Shown: positions 1 to 9,614, counted from the first letter of the stretch. The stretch: 64,000 nt of DNA from Methanoculleus receptaculi (GCF_033472595.1 NZ_CP137642.1:1907384-1971383), one strand, 5' to 3'. The notes: generated by a model not told the origin, from the letters alone. Numbers and translations: made by a program.

Positions 1-1193
1 CTTGTAGCGTCCTCTATTCCAGCTACGTGCCGGGCGTACTCGATCACGGCAAGCTGAAAACCGAGGCAGAGACCGAGGTAGGGTTTTCTCTCCTCGCGGG
101 CGCAGCGGATCGCCTGGATCTTGCCCTCGATGCCACGTTTCCCAAACCCCCCTGGAACCAGGACACCGTCGACATCGGCGAGATCCCTGGGTTCGAACGC
201 CTCCGCATCCAGCCACTGGATGTTCACCTCGGTGGAGAGAGCCCTGCCAGCGTGCTTGAGCGCCTCCTTGATGGACATGTAGACGTCCTCGATCCCGTAC
301 TTGCTTACTATGGCAACCGTCACCCGGTTGGTGTACTCCCTAGAGACAACCCTGTACCAGGCCGGATCTGGCTGCCTGTTCTCCAGTCCAAGGTAACTGC
401 AGACGACATCCGCAAGCCCTTCTTTCTCAAGTTCCATTGGGATCTGGTAGATGTCAGGGACGTCCTTTGCGGAGATGACGGCCTTTGCCGGGACATCGGT
501 GAAGGCCGATATCTTCTTCTTTGTCTGTTGGCTGAGCACCTCTCTGCTCCTGCCAACGATGATGTCGGGCTGCAGCCCCAGTTCCCGAAGCGCCTTGACT
601 GAGTGCTGTGTGGGTTTGGTCTTGTGATCACCCATGGTGTCTACCGGGACAAGGGTGACGTGGACCAGGATCATCTCCTCCCGTGGAAGTTCACCGTGCA
701 TCTGCCGTATGGCCTCTAAAAACGGCATGCTCTCGATGTCGCCCACCGTGCCGCCAACCTCCACAAGGCAGATCTCGGCTTTCCTGCCACCGTCGATAGG
801 CTCCTCGGCCGCACGCCTGATGCTCTGCTTGATCTCGTCTGTGATGTGAGGGATTATCTGGACGGTCGCGCCGAGGAAGTCTCCCCGCCGCTCCTTCTCG
901 ATGACGTTCCGGTAGACCTTGCCCGTCGTTATGTTGTGGATCGATTTCAGGTTGATATCCAGGAACCGCTCGTAGTTGCCGAGATCGAGATCGACCTCCC
1001 CGCCGTCGGAGAGGACAAAGACCTCCCCGTGTTGGGCAGGGTTCATCGTGCCGGCATCGATGTTCAGGTATGGATCAATCTTTACCGCCGTCACCTCGTA
1101 GCCGCGATTCTTCAAGATGCGGCCGATGGACGCCGTGGTTATACCTTTCCCGAGCCCGCTCATGACGCCGCCGGTTACAACGATATACTTCAA
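1..1193 (-). CDS. pyrG: CTP synthase, C-terminal end cut by window edge
   Basis: Makes CTP from UTP, ATP and glutamine in the cytosol. The protein starts [17 protein letters not shown], the hallmark N-terminus of the synthetase (P-loop) domain, and the last visible part reads [20 protein letters not shown], the start of the class I glutamine amidotransferase domain with its nucleophilic Cys. About 397 residues of the usual 530 or so are visible; the rest lies beyond base 1. The start is a TTG at 1193-1191: translation from it matches the family N-terminus exactly, no ATG lies in that position, and a GGAGGAG Shine-Dalgarno sequence sits 7 bases upstream on the minus strand. The next gene upstream is also on the minus strand but 118 bases away. 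Confidence 0.95.
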   Translation of the reverse strand, partial: MKYIVVTGGVMSGLGKGITTASIGRILKNRGYEVTAVKIDPYLNIDAGTMNPAQHGEVFVLSDGGEVDLDLGNYERFLDINLKSIHNITTGKVYRNVIEKERRGDFLGATVQIIPHITDEIKQSIRRAAEEPIDGGRKAEICLVEVGGTVGDIESMPFLEAIRQMHGELPREEMILVHVTLVPVDTMGDHKTKPTQHSVKALRELGLQPDIIVGRSREVLSQQTKKKISAFTDVPAKAVISAKDVPDIYQIPMELEKEGLADVVCSYLGLENRQPDPAWYRVVSREYTNRVTVAIVSKYGIEDVYMSIKEALKHAGRALSTEVNIQWLDAEAFEPRDLADVDGVLVPGGFGKRGIEGKIQAIRCAREERKPYLGLCLGFQLAVIEYARHVAGIEDAT

Positions 1194-1311
1194 ACTCTCG
1201 CTCCTCCCCCGATCGTTTCCAGATCTTCTCTCCTAGATATGTGATCCCGCGTATTGAGAATCTATTGTTCGGGAGATCCCGTGCGCCCCTCTCTCTGAAG
1301 GGAGGGCAGTG

Positions 1312-1722
1312 CTACCTCCTGATAACCGCATAAGATGTCGATGTCCGGGACAGGAGCGTCCCGTCCTCACCGCTCGTTACCTCGCCATCTGCAAACGCCA
1401 CCCGGCGGCCTTTGCGGATGACATCCCCGGTGGCGAAGATCGTCCCGGAATTGACACCCTTTATGAAACAGGTATGCTCGTCGATCGTGGCTATACGCTC
1501 ACCCTCCTCAAGGAGGGTGTAGAGGGCAAGCGCGACCGCCTCGTCCGCAAGCGCCACGTAGACACCACCCTGGAGCCACCCGGCACCGTTCAGCATATCC
1601 GGTCTGACCTCCATCGAGAGGGAGGCATGCCCATCTCCAAAACCCTCAATCTCTATACCCATCAGGCTGAAGAAGGGATTCGCATCCCTTCCAACCTCTT
1701 TTAACCTCTCAATGTAGCCCAT
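1312..1722 (-). CDS. PaaI-like hotdog-fold thioesterase
   Basis: A 136-residue hotdog-fold protein of the PaaI/YdiI type, which hydrolyses acyl-CoA thioesters. The sequence DMLNGAGWLQGGVYVALADEA fits the family's active-site segment (N..G..HGG..ALAD) in shape, though the usual HGG histidine is replaced by Gln-Gly-Gly here. Length is normal for the family. I choose ATG at 1722 (MGYIERLKEV): AAGGAGG lies upstream but 13 bases away, a long spacing; a longer frame opening at 1761 begins with a proline/glycine stretch that does not look like protein. Substrate unknown. It stands alone between pyrG and a gene of opposite direction. Confidence 0.75.
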   Translation of the reverse strand: MGYIERLKEVGRDANPFFSLMGIEIEGFGDGHASLSMEVRPDMLNGAGWLQGGVYVALADEAVALALYTLLEEGERIATIDEHTCFIKGVNSGTIFATGDVIRKGRRVAFADGEVTSGEDGTLLSRTSTSYAVIRR

Positions 1723-1945
1723 GCTATCATACCCGCCTCCTTGAGGGTTTGGGATTACCAATGATAAGCATTATGAATACAGGTGCCCCTTGAGAAGGGG
1801 TCACGCAGATCGGCGTTATTCTGTCCTGCAGAGTGTCTACAGGCATTTATGCGATGAAAGGCAGATCAAGCCTCAAAATTCCTGCCGTTTTAGCCCGGTG
1901 AGCATATGACAACAAATATCTCTTCCACCTTCCACCAGTAGATCC

Positions 1946-3121
1946 ATGGAAAGAGCGTGGCAGCCAGAGGCCCTCCAGAACAGGAGACTCGAACAACTCA
2001 GGGCTACCATGGACGACTATATAGCGAAGAACATCGAGAAGATTGAGGGAAACCTCCCGGTCTTCTTCGGGCATGTCGCCGCCACACTCGATCGCTCATT
2101 TCCCGACCTCGATGACAGAACCTACGACGATTTCATTGATGAAACAGGTTTTGCACTTCTTAACGCAAAGCGCGACCCCCCGACACCCGAGTTCCTGGAG
2201 AAGGTGCTGCGGCATGCCGTTGGGAACAAAAGAGAGCAGAAGGGGCGGGCAACGCTTGAGGTGATGGTGGCTCTCAACCTGATCGATATCGGCAGTTACT
2301 ATCAGGCACTTGAATATCTTTCACGCCACAGGAACCATGACGTCCGCATCAACGCCGCAATAGCCTACTGCTACTACGCGCTCTCCCTGGCAAAGAACCA
2401 GAGTCCTGGTCCCCGCCCCGACGACATGGAACTTCAGGCTCGCGAGGAGATGCTGACGCTTGCCCTTGTTCGTCCCCCGCTCAGCCGTCTTGGGCCGCTC
2501 GATCGTAAGGAGAGCCAGCTGAACTCGGTATTCTGGTACATGCTTGACCTGGGGTTCACCTGGTTCCCGAGCGAACCGGCGTTCTATCGCATCGGCATCG
2601 CATGGACAAAACATGTGGGAGATGCTGAACGCCGCCAGCAACTCCTTGACCGTGCCACCGAACATTTTGCAAACGACAGGTACTTCCTGACTGAGGCATT
2701 CAACACCAGTGTGGACCTGCGCAACGGGAGCGGTGCCGCATCCATAGTCAAACAGATGATGCAGCAGTTTCCAGACGACCACGAGCCGCTCTATTATGGG
2801 ATGAAGCTGGCAATCCTTGGTGGAAAACCAGGTTCTTATGCAAGGTTTCGGAAACTGGCAATCCTGAAAGAGTTTCCCCGTCGCCTGCTCCTGCTGCTTG
2901 ACACCGTGCTCGAGGTTATGTGCAATCACAGGACCGAAAGTCTTCTCTGCTTTGAGGAGGTGAAGAAGGCTTCGATGGCGCGCGATTACTACCTGACGGC
3001 GCTGGAATATATCCTCCGGGACTTCGTTGAAGGAGATGAAGAACGTGCAAAACGCGCCAGATCTACGTTTTTCTCAAGCGTTGATCAGTATTGTATGCAG
3101 ACACTCGAGATCAGGATATAA
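1946..3121 (+). CDS. Conserved-looking helical protein, function unknown
   Basis: I do not recognise this 391-residue protein. It has no signal peptide or membrane segment and looks almost wholly alpha-helical; runs such as SYYQALEYLSRHRNHDVRINAA and the spacing of Ala, Leu and aromatic residues resemble TPR or HEAT-like helical-pair repeats, though no clear 34-residue period can be set by eye. Codon use is like its neighbours. An AT-rich TATA-like stretch (ACAAATATC, about 1910-1919) lies 27-36 bases before the ATG and no Shine-Dalgarno is visible, so the message may be leaderless. The gene stands alone. Confidence 0.7.
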   Translation: MERAWQPEALQNRRLEQLRATMDDYIAKNIEKIEGNLPVFFGHVAATLDRSFPDLDDRTYDDFIDETGFALLNAKRDPPTPEFLEKVLRHAVGNKREQKGRATLEVMVALNLIDIGSYYQALEYLSRHRNHDVRINAAIAYCYYALSLAKNQSPGPRPDDMELQAREEMLTLALVRPPLSRLGPLDRKESQLNSVFWYMLDLGFTWFPSEPAFYRIGIAWTKHVGDAERRQQLLDRATEHFANDRYFLTEAFNTSVDLRNGSGAASIVKQMMQQFPDDHEPLYYGMKLAILGGKPGSYARFRKLAILKEFPRRLLLLLDTVLEVMCNHRTESLLCFEEVKKASMARDYYLTALEYILRDFVEGDEERAKRARSTFFSSVDQYCMQTLEIRI

Positions 3122-3160
3122 TGATGTGGTGTTATGATCAGTCTTTAGCGGGGAAGAAAG

Positions 3161-3358
3161 ATGACAGGTGGATGGGGAGAGCGTGCCCCGGCGGACTTTA
3201 TAGCCGGGTTGCATGATGACCTGCTGAAGCGACGATCCTCAAACGTTGAGCAGAAAGGCGTAACGATGGATATATTTACTCCTGAGAGAAGAACATCCTG
3301 CAAGGCGTGCCTGAAGGGCCGAATATGCAGAGATCCAGCGGAGGTCCGGTTACGATGA
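3161..3358 (+). CDS. Possible small ORF coupled to the PAS gene
   Basis: A 65-codon frame whose TGA stop overlaps the ATG of the following PAS gene (ATGA at 3355-3358), the arrangement seen in translationally coupled genes. It has one CxxC-like pair (CKACLKGRIC). No strong ribosome binding site precedes it and the composition is not convincing, so it may be chance. No function can be proposed. Confidence 0.25.
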   Translation: MTGGWGERAPADFIAGLHDDLLKRRSSNVEQKGVTMDIFTPERRTSCKACLKGRICRDPAEVRLR

Positions 3359-4641
3359 GAGGGGAGAGAGGAGAGAACGATACCGTGGAAGCGTCGACGG
3401 CGAGAAGCGATGGCGGCGAATCACCAGAGCCGGGAAGAGAACTCTGCCTCTCGATCCTCCGCAAAGCTCCGGATGGGTTCGTTCTTCTGGACGGGAAAGG
3501 CAGGTACCGCTACATGAACCCGGCTTTTACCAGGATCACAGGGTATACCATGGAGGATCTCCCCGATATCAGCACCTGGTTTGAGTGCGCCTGCCCGAAC
3601 CCGACCTACAGGCAGAAGGTGCATGAACTCAGGCAGGAGCTCTTCAGCGGCAACTGCGACTCCATGGTTGTTACCATTGTCCGGAAAGACGGCCGGGTGC
3701 GCGAGATCGAGGCCCGCCGAACACCCATCGATGACGACTGTATCCTCCTCTCCATAATGGACGTCACCGAGCAGACCCTGATCGAGGAGAGCCTCCAGCA
3801 GACCGCGTCCGAACTGAGCGCGGTGATCGATTCTTTCCCGGATCTCTTCCTCAGGCTGAACGCTGACGGCACGATCCTGGACACAAGGGCCGGCCGACTG
3901 GTGGAGAGGCCGATGATCACCCGGGCGCACCTGGGGCAACGGGTGCAGGACCTGCTACCCCCAGGAGGTAGTGAGGCGTTCCTGGGTGCACTGCGAGAGG
4001 CCGTCAGGACCAACGCCCGCCCCGCGCCTATCGAGTTCGAGTGCAGGGCGGAGGGGGAGACGCGCTGCTACGAAGCCAGGGTTGTGCCGCTCCATGGCAC
4101 GCACCTGATGGCCATAATCAGGGATATAACAGAGAGAAAGAGAGCCGAAGAGGAGCTGCAGCGTTACCGGGAGCACCTGGAGGAGGTTGTTGCCGAGCGA
4201 ACCGCCGAACTCAGGCGGGCGAATGAGCAGCTCGAGCACCTCGTCTACTGCATAGAGGTGACCGAGCGCAAAGCCGCAGAGAGATGGCTGGATCGATCGG
4301 CTGAGAAGGGAACTGTCGCGGTGGATGAACCCGAGAGTGTGAGGATCACCACCAACGAGACCGGGACGATCATCATCGCCGACCTGACAGCAGAACGCCT
4401 CTCTGGTTTCAGCAGGGATGAACTGGTCGGAAAAACGGTCTGGTCGCTCTTTTCCGGCGGTGGTGTGAGAGAGACCCTGAGCCGTGAGGTGCTGGAGGGC
4501 GGCAGATCCGCTGAATGCTCAGAAGGTGTGGCGCTCGTAAGAAAAGACGGGTCGAAAGAGGCGGTTCATATCACCGCCGAACCCATTAAGAGTGCCGCTG
4601 GTGCTGTGATCGGCATGATCTGCACACTGCGGAAAGGCTGA
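3355..4641 (+). CDS. Triple-PAS sensor protein without output domain
   Basis: A 428-residue soluble protein with three PAS domains, at about residues 28-140, 145-260 and 330-428. Each shows the usual core (for example DGFVLLDGKGRYRYMNPAF and TGYTMEDL in the first), and the first two end in DVTE/DITERK linkers. A coiled coil of about 50 residues (AEEELQRYREHLEEVVAE and onwards) joins the second and third. There is no histidine kinase, GGDEF, HTH or methyl-accepting domain, so it must act through a partner, or is a truncated kinase. I choose ATG at 3355 because GGAGGT lies 9 bases upstream; an in-frame GTG at 3307 has no such site. Ligand or cofactor unknown. Convergent with the next gene, 7 bases apart. 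Confidence 0.85.
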   Translation: MRGERGENDTVEASTARSDGGESPEPGRELCLSILRKAPDGFVLLDGKGRYRYMNPAFTRITGYTMEDLPDISTWFECACPNPTYRQKVHELRQELFSGNCDSMVVTIVRKDGRVREIEARRTPIDDDCILLSIMDVTEQTLIEESLQQTASELSAVIDSFPDLFLRLNADGTILDTRAGRLVERPMITRAHLGQRVQDLLPPGGSEAFLGALREAVRTNARPAPIEFECRAEGETRCYEARVVPLHGTHLMAIIRDITERKRAEEELQRYREHLEEVVAERTAELRRANEQLEHLVYCIEVTERKAAERWLDRSAEKGTVAVDEPESVRITTNETGTIIIADLTAERLSGFSRDELVGKTVWSLFSGGGVRETLSREVLEGGRSAECSEGVALVRKDGSKEAVHITAEPIKSAAGAVIGMICTLRKG

Positions 4642-4648
4642 GCGGACG

Positions 4649-5434
4649 TCAGAGCCTGAACCCGCAGGACTCCGGATGCACCGCTCCGGGGTCCTGGGGC
4701 GCCACGCCGACACCCACCCGGTCAGAGTAGAGCCCGAGCCCTTCGAGCGCTGAGAGGCGTACCTTCTCCGGTGTGTTGTTGACCTCGCTAAGATGGGCGA
4801 GCATCGCCACCTGGATATGATCGGCCAGACGCTGGAGGCACCGGGCGGCATCAGGGTTTGAGAGATGGCCTCTCTTCGATCTTATCCGGTTCTTCAAGTA
4901 TGGAGGGTATGGACCGTTCTCAAGCATATCGGGGCAGTGATTGCTCTCAAGCAGAACAGCGTCGCAGGTGGCGAGTCGATCAAAGATTGTGGGGGTGATG
5001 GTGCCGGTATCGGTGCAGCACCCGATACGGAGATCCCCTTCGGCGATACAGAATCCACAGGGTTCCCTGGCATCGTGAGAAGTCGGGAAGGGCTCGATCG
5101 AGAAGTCGCCGAGGGAGAACCTCTCGCCGGAACGGCACCGCCGGAGATCCGCCATGGACGCTTCGGACTTCTCCAGGATAGCCTCCAGGGTGCCGCCGGT
5201 TGCATAGACCGGAACACCGAGCCTCCTTGAGAGGACGTCGAGACCGCGAACGTGGTCGATGTGCTCGTGCGTGACGAGTATGCCCTCGATGAGCGAGGCG
5301 TCCCCCCCGGCGGCATCAAGGCGCCGGAGCGTCTCTCGGGCGGATAGACCGGCGTCGATGAGCAGCGCACCCCGCTCCCCCTGAAGGCAGGCACAGTTGC
5401 CTTTGCTCCCGCTGGCAAGGATCGTCAGTTTCAT
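4649..5434 (-). CDS. MBL-fold metallohydrolase (YycJ/WalJ-like)
   Basis: A 261-residue metallo-beta-lactamase-fold hydrolase. The start MKLTILASGSKGNC and the metal motif THEHIDH (His56, His58, Asp60, His61) are typical of the YycJ/WalJ group; a later TSHDA and AHLSEVNNTP supply further metal-site residues. In bacteria this group is linked to DNA processing and cell-wall control; the substrate in archaea is unknown. I start at the ATG of MKLTIL, the family N-terminus; the frame is open 18 codons further upstream. No good Shine-Dalgarno is visible. A copy of the intergenic repeat family lies about 40 bases upstream. Confidence 0.85.
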   Translation of the reverse strand: MKLTILASGSKGNCACLQGERGALLIDAGLSARETLRRLDAAGGDASLIEGILVTHEHIDHVRGLDVLSRRLGVPVYATGGTLEAILEKSEASMADLRRCRSGERFSLGDFSIEPFPTSHDAREPCGFCIAEGDLRIGCCTDTGTITPTIFDRLATCDAVLLESNHCPDMLENGPYPPYLKNRIRSKRGHLSNPDAARCLQRLADHIQVAMLAHLSEVNNTPEKVRLSALEGLGLYSDRVGVGVAPQDPGAVHPESCGFRL

Positions 5435-5475
5435 CAGTTCTGTTAAGATTCTCTGGAGATAGGGGATAAAGGTAT

Positions 5476-5570
5476 TTGAGGCCATCAAAACCGTTCCTCA
5501 AGGCCGGAGGGCCCGATCTGATGAACCTTTCCGGGAACGGAGCCCTGGGAGGTCTGTATCGCCGCAGACC
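5476..5570. repeat. Intergenic palindrome-plus-motif element, copy 1
   Basis: A perfect inverted repeat TTGAGG (5476-5481)/CCTCAA (5496-5501) encloses a CATCAAAACC core, followed 73 bases after its GAG by the second motif GGTCTGTATCGCCGCAGACC (5551-5570), itself a hairpin GGTCTG/CAGACC. The same two parts at the same spacing recur at 7796, 35617 (reversed) and 39931. It lies between the start of the MBL gene and the stop of the flavin oxidoreductase gene. Confidence 0.6.
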
Positions 5571-5618
5571 GCTTTACCCCATCTGGATCTCGGAGGCCTG
5601 GTTTTCATGGAAAAAAGG

Positions 5619-7574
5619 TTACGTCAGGATCAAGCTGGTGGCATCCAGCAGGGCTGCTCCAGTTGTCCTGGGCGCTGCAGCATCGCCGATTATATCCAGG
5701 CGTGGCACCTTTCCCAGGAGTTCGTAAAAAAGTTCCTGCCGGGGCGCCATGCTGCCAGCGACCACAATCGCATCCACGCTTTCCACCGTGGAGGTGGTTC
5801 CATAGTAAGGGTTGAGCAACGTGACAGTTTTGCCTTCGTAATTGGTGACCACCTGCATGGGTTCATTTCGAACCTGAAGTTTTCCCAGGCGCTGGAAAAG
5901 GGGTAACGAGATGGTCACATCGAGGTTCATTGCCATGGCAAAACCGGGTGTCACCCAGGTCACGCGTCTGCCCTGCGTGGCGAGCAATTCAACAACTCCC
6001 GCCCCTTCAATGGTCCCCCCGTAATCCAGCACCAGCACGTGATTACCCTTCACCCGTCCATCAAGAGCATCCAGAGTTGTAAAGACTCCGGATCTCGCAT
6101 CGCTGCCGTTTATCCCGCCAGACACCATCTGCGAACCAGTGGCTATGATGACCCACTCAGGCCTCTCTTCCAGCACCTTTTCGGCATCAGCTGCCACACC
6201 TCTGTGCAGATCCACTTTGAGAGACCTGAGAGCGTACTCCTCATAGCGTGTAATACCCTCAAACTCGGACCTGCCCGGTAAACGACTCTCCCACTTTATC
6301 CTTCCACCAATCTCCGCCTCCTTCTCAAAGAGCACAACCCGATGACCCTGTCTGGCGGCAATTTCAGCTGCTCTCATCCCGGCAGGTCCACCGCCAACGA
6401 CCACCAACTTCCCGGGCTGCCGGGCTGACCGGGCCTGTTTTTCATGACCGTAGATCTCCTCAAAACCGGCAGCCGGGTTCACAACGCACATGACGGGCTT
6501 ATCAGCCAGAAGGCGACTGAGACAGAAATTACAACCAATACAGGTCATGATACCTTCTTCTTCGCCGTTCTGAGCTTTTTCTGCCCAGAAAGGATCAGCG
6601 ATCAACTGGCGCGTCATGCCGATCATATCGCAGGAGCCATCTGCCAGAGCAGCCTCCGCCTCTTCCGGACGGACAATCCGCCCATGACCGATCACCGGAA
6701 CAGAAATGGCAGACTTCAGGCGCGCTACATCCGGCAGCAAAAAACCATGCTCAATTGGGGAGGGCGGGATCGTCATCCATATCGACTCCCAGGTGCCTGA
6801 ATCACTGGATATGTAATCAGCGATCCCGGTAAACATCCTGGCAAACTCGATGGCATCGTCAACCCCCAGACCATCTGGAAGATACTCATTGATGTCAAGA
6901 CGTATCCCCAGTGGTCTGTCCCCTATGGCCTCACGGATGGCTTGCAGCACCTCCAGCACGATGCGTGCCCGATTTTCGGCCGAACCACCATATTCGTCGT
7001 TCCGGTGATTGGAATGGGGTGAGAGGAACTGGCGAAGCACGCCGTCATGTGCCACCTTGATCTCAACGCCATCGAATCCGGCCTCTATTAGATTGGCTGC
7101 GGAAACACCAAACCCTGCCACGATCTCATGGATCTGCGAGACCGTCATCGTCCAGGGGATCTCACCAATGGTCATGTCAGGCTGTGCTGATGGTGCCCAT
7201 AATGGGCGGTGGGTCTCAATGCTGCGCGACTGGTTGCCGTAATGGGTAAGCTGACCAAAGACCCGGGCCCCAAATTCGTGAACAGCATCGGTGATCGCTG
7301 TCAGGCCTGGAATGCTCCTTTTATCGAAAGCATGAACCATGTGGGCATAACTCCCGGAAGGATGCACGCCCATGCTCGGGACAACAACAAGACCAACGCC
7401 GCCCATGGCACGCTCACGGTAATAGAAGACCTGTTTGCGTGTGGGCATATGGTCTTCCCCACCAAAGGCAGGTTCATGTGGCAGCATCACGATGCGGTTG
7501 CGGATCTCCACATTTCGAATCGTGATGGGCAAAAAAAGGTGTGGATACTTTTTTGAAGCCATTTTTAACCCCAT
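5619..7574 (-). CDS. Old-yellow-enzyme family FMN/FAD/4Fe-4S oxidoreductase
   Basis: A 651-residue enzyme of the 2,4-dienoyl-CoA reductase / 2-enoate reductase / trimethylamine dehydrogenase group. Residues 1-335 form the FMN TIM barrel, with FLSPHSNHRNDEYGGSAENR as the family signature; cysteines 345, 348, 351 and 363 (CIGCNFC...C) bind a 4Fe-4S cluster; GGGPAG at 394-399 begins the FAD/NAD(P)H domain. The usual GVEIHxAH motif reads GVEIKVAH, so one expected histidine is a lysine. Substrate unknown, likely an activated C=C bond. By eye it is richer in A+T than its neighbours and no related pathway gene is adjacent, which fits acquisition by transfer. A TATA-like ATATATAT lies about 30-40 bases upstream of the start (7574; ATG at 7562 is an alternative). 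Confidence 0.9.
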   Translation of the reverse strand: MGLKMASKKYPHLFLPITIRNVEIRNRIVMLPHEPAFGGEDHMPTRKQVFYYRERAMGGVGLVVVPSMGVHPSGSYAHMVHAFDKRSIPGLTAITDAVHEFGARVFGQLTHYGNQSRSIETHRPLWAPSAQPDMTIGEIPWTMTVSQIHEIVAGFGVSAANLIEAGFDGVEIKVAHDGVLRQFLSPHSNHRNDEYGGSAENRARIVLEVLQAIREAIGDRPLGIRLDINEYLPDGLGVDDAIEFARMFTGIADYISSDSGTWESIWMTIPPSPIEHGFLLPDVARLKSAISVPVIGHGRIVRPEEAEAALADGSCDMIGMTRQLIADPFWAEKAQNGEEEGIMTCIGCNFCLSRLLADKPVMCVVNPAAGFEEIYGHEKQARSARQPGKLVVVGGGPAGMRAAEIAARQGHRVVLFEKEAEIGGRIKWESRLPGRSEFEGITRYEEYALRSLKVDLHRGVAADAEKVLEERPEWVIIATGSQMVSGGINGSDARSGVFTTLDALDGRVKGNHVLVLDYGGTIEGAGVVELLATQGRRVTWVTPGFAMAMNLDVTISLPLFQRLGKLQVRNEPMQVVTNYEGKTVTLLNPYYGTTSTVESVDAIVVAGSMAPRQELFYELLGKVPRLDIIGDAAAPRTTGAALLDATSLILT

Positions 7575-8053
7575 TTGTCAGATTGAGCGATATTGACCTG
7601 TAATCATATATATTCTTTATCCTTGATCCTGAGTTACCCACAATATCACAGGCGTGGTTCAGTTTTCCGGGGTCCTTCAGCTCCATCATCTACTGCCGCC
7701 CCCCCGGAGAGGAGCAGTCAGGGATGACACACCTCTTACCCACCGATGATTAACCTCAGACACCCAGACATATCAACAGGTTTACCTCCGCGCATGAGAG
7801 GCTATAAAACCAATATCTTCAGGCCATACGCTGGTTTGATGAAACTCTACCGGGAGGGACCGGGGGGCATGTACATCGCCACAGACCTGCAGATCGCCTG
7901 GTAAGGGGGCGGTTGGGTGAGGGCTTGCAAGATGGAAGAAGGATTCTCCAAAACCCTCATCGGACTGAAGCGATAAGATCTTAATGGCGACTGTTATGGC
8001 CTGGCCGTTTACAACAACAGTTCTGTGGCACTGGAGGAGGTGCGCCTGCAAGG
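7575..8053. other. Divergent intergenic region, 479 bases
   Basis: Separates the flavin oxidoreductase (minus) from the TauE/SafE gene (plus). It holds the minus-strand TATA-like box near 7605-7615 and the repeat-family copy at 7796-7890. Frames in it look non-coding and I see no RNA gene. Confidence 0.6.
7796..7890. repeat. Intergenic palindrome-plus-motif element, copy 2
   Basis: AAACCA (7807-7812) and TGGTTT (7832-7837) form the palindrome, with GAG/CTC outer bases at 7796 and 7844. The second motif, GTACATCGCCACAGACC (7871-7887; reverse GGTCTGTGGCGATGTAC), starts 75 bases after the outer GAG. Same order, orientation and spacing as copies 1 and 39931. Confidence 0.55.
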
Positions 8054-8851
8054 GTGGTTGTTGAGTTCACCATATGGTGGATCCTGCCGCTGATCCTGAT
8101 CGGGTTCACCATCGGTCTGCTGGTGAGCGTCTTCGGCGGCGGTGGCGGTTTCTTCTACGTGCCTCTCCTGACACTCATCTTTCAGGTGCCGACGCAGTAC
8201 GCCGTCGCCACCTCCCTTGCCTCGATCATCCCGACCACCATCCTCGGTTCTCTCGGCCATTACCGCCAGGGCAACCTGGACGTCCCCCTGGGTTTGATCT
8301 TTGGCGTTGGGGGGATCATCGGTGCGTTCTTCGGCGCCTTTGCATCGGGCATGATTCCTCCGCCACTCATGGGAAAACTCTTCGGCATCTTCATGATCGT
8401 GCTGAGCATTCCAATGCTTTTCAGCGCCCGGAGGAGGGCGGGTGCCGGCACCGGCGAGAGCCCTGCGGCCTCACGCCCCCTCACGGCAGTGAGGGCGGTC
8501 GAGGGCACGGTCTTTGGCATCGTTTCCGGCGCCATGGCAGGACTCTTCGGGGTTAGCGGAACGCCGCCGGTCATCGCTGGACTGTACCTCATGGGGCTGC
8601 CTGCTGTAAAAGTGGTTGGAACATCCATATTCGTCCTCCTCTTCAACGCCGTTGCAGGTCTGACCGGCCACCTCGCGATCGGGCAGGTTCACTGGGGGCT
8701 CACCCTCTTCCTTGCGGCGGGGGCAGCTACAGGGGCGTATCTTGGACCGCGATACCTGAGCAGGATAAAGACACCCGGCCTGGAGAGGTTCTACGGCCGA
8801 TTCTTCACCGTGCTGGTCATCGCCCTTGGAATCGTCATGATTCTGGAATGA
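8054..8851 (+). CDS. TauE/SafE family membrane permease
   Basis: A 265-residue integral membrane protein with about eight hydrophobic segments in two halves, each opening with a glycine-rich loop (VSVFGGGGGFFYVPLL near residue 28; GLFGVSGTPPVIAG in the second half), the mark of the TauE/SafE sulfite/anion exporter family. Exports or imports small anions such as sulfite, sulfonates or sulfur compounds; substrate cannot be told from sequence. The start is GTG at 8054; GGAGGAGG lies about 12 bases upstream. It has no operon partner; the ABC fragment downstream is on the other strand. Confidence 0.85.
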   Translation: MVVEFTIWWILPLILIGFTIGLLVSVFGGGGGFFYVPLLTLIFQVPTQYAVATSLASIIPTTILGSLGHYRQGNLDVPLGLIFGVGGIIGAFFGAFASGMIPPPLMGKLFGIFMIVLSIPMLFSARRRAGAGTGESPAASRPLTAVRAVEGTVFGIVSGAMAGLFGVSGTPPVIAGLYLMGLPAVKVVGTSIFVLLFNAVAGLTGHLAIGQVHWGLTLFLAAGAATGAYLGPRYLSRIKTPGLERFYGRFFTVLVIALGIVMILE

Positions 8852-9017
8852 GGGAGAACGGCCAGCGATCCGGATGAGCAAATGAGAGCGGATTTATGCG
8901 GATGCTCCAGCCAAAAAGAAAAGCGGCCCACCCCGATCCGGCCCGGCTCGCGTGCGCTGAATCTCATCTTACAGCAGGCAGGCAAAAATAAGCGTTCACC
9001 CACCTCACAGACTCCGT

Positions 9018-9614
9018 TTATTGCGGTCGCAGTCGCCTCATACCTCGAATGAAAAAGCACTTGCGACGGCACAGAGACGACTCCGTGAAAACACCTACCT
9101 CCGTTTTGTGGGCTGGAAGCAGATCGCGGCCAATGGACTCTAACTCCGGGATGCAGTAGAGGTTCTGGGCCGCGTTTTTCTGCAATTCCGAACTCTCTAC
9201 CCCTACTGCAGGATCCTTGACCGGTATGTCCGCCCTCTCCTCAAGACCCACCGCCCTTAAGACCTCGGCGATCCTCTTTCTCCTCTCCTCCCGGGGCATG
9301 TGATACATGCATGCATGAAAATCCAGATTGTCCCTCCCCGTAAGCTGGACATCCAGACTCGGCTCCTCGAAGACCATGCCAAGGTTTGCCCTGACCTCAT
9401 CCTTCTGGTCGAGAATACTGTATCCGTATATCCTGGCTGAACCTGAGTCGGGATTGAGCACCGTGGCTAGAAGTTTGAGTGTCGTCGTCTTCCCCGCACC
9501 GTTGGGGCCGAGCAGACCAAAACACTCCCCCTCCTCCACATCAAAGGATATGTTATCCACGGCTTTGATATGGCCAAAGCTCTTGCTCAATCCATCAACT
9601 TCAATTGTTTTCAT
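9018..9614 (-). pseudogene. Truncated ABC transporter ATP-binding protein
   Basis: Residues 1-134 from ATG at 9614 are a good ABC-2-type ATPase: Walker A LLGPNGAGKTTT and the following VFEEPSLDVQLTGRDNL. At about 9213 similarity stops, just before where the signature motif (SGGM/Q) and Walker B should be; the frame runs on to 9018 as unrelated sequence (LYCIPELESIGRDLLPAHK and onwards). Without signature and Walker B it cannot hydrolyse ATP. No permease gene is adjacent. The replaced 3' part suggests a deletion or insertion of foreign DNA. Confidence 0.85.

Noticed and set aside
27-602. A 191-codon plus-strand frame at the window start
   Set aside because: Lies opposite CTP synthase, whose translation is unmistakable.
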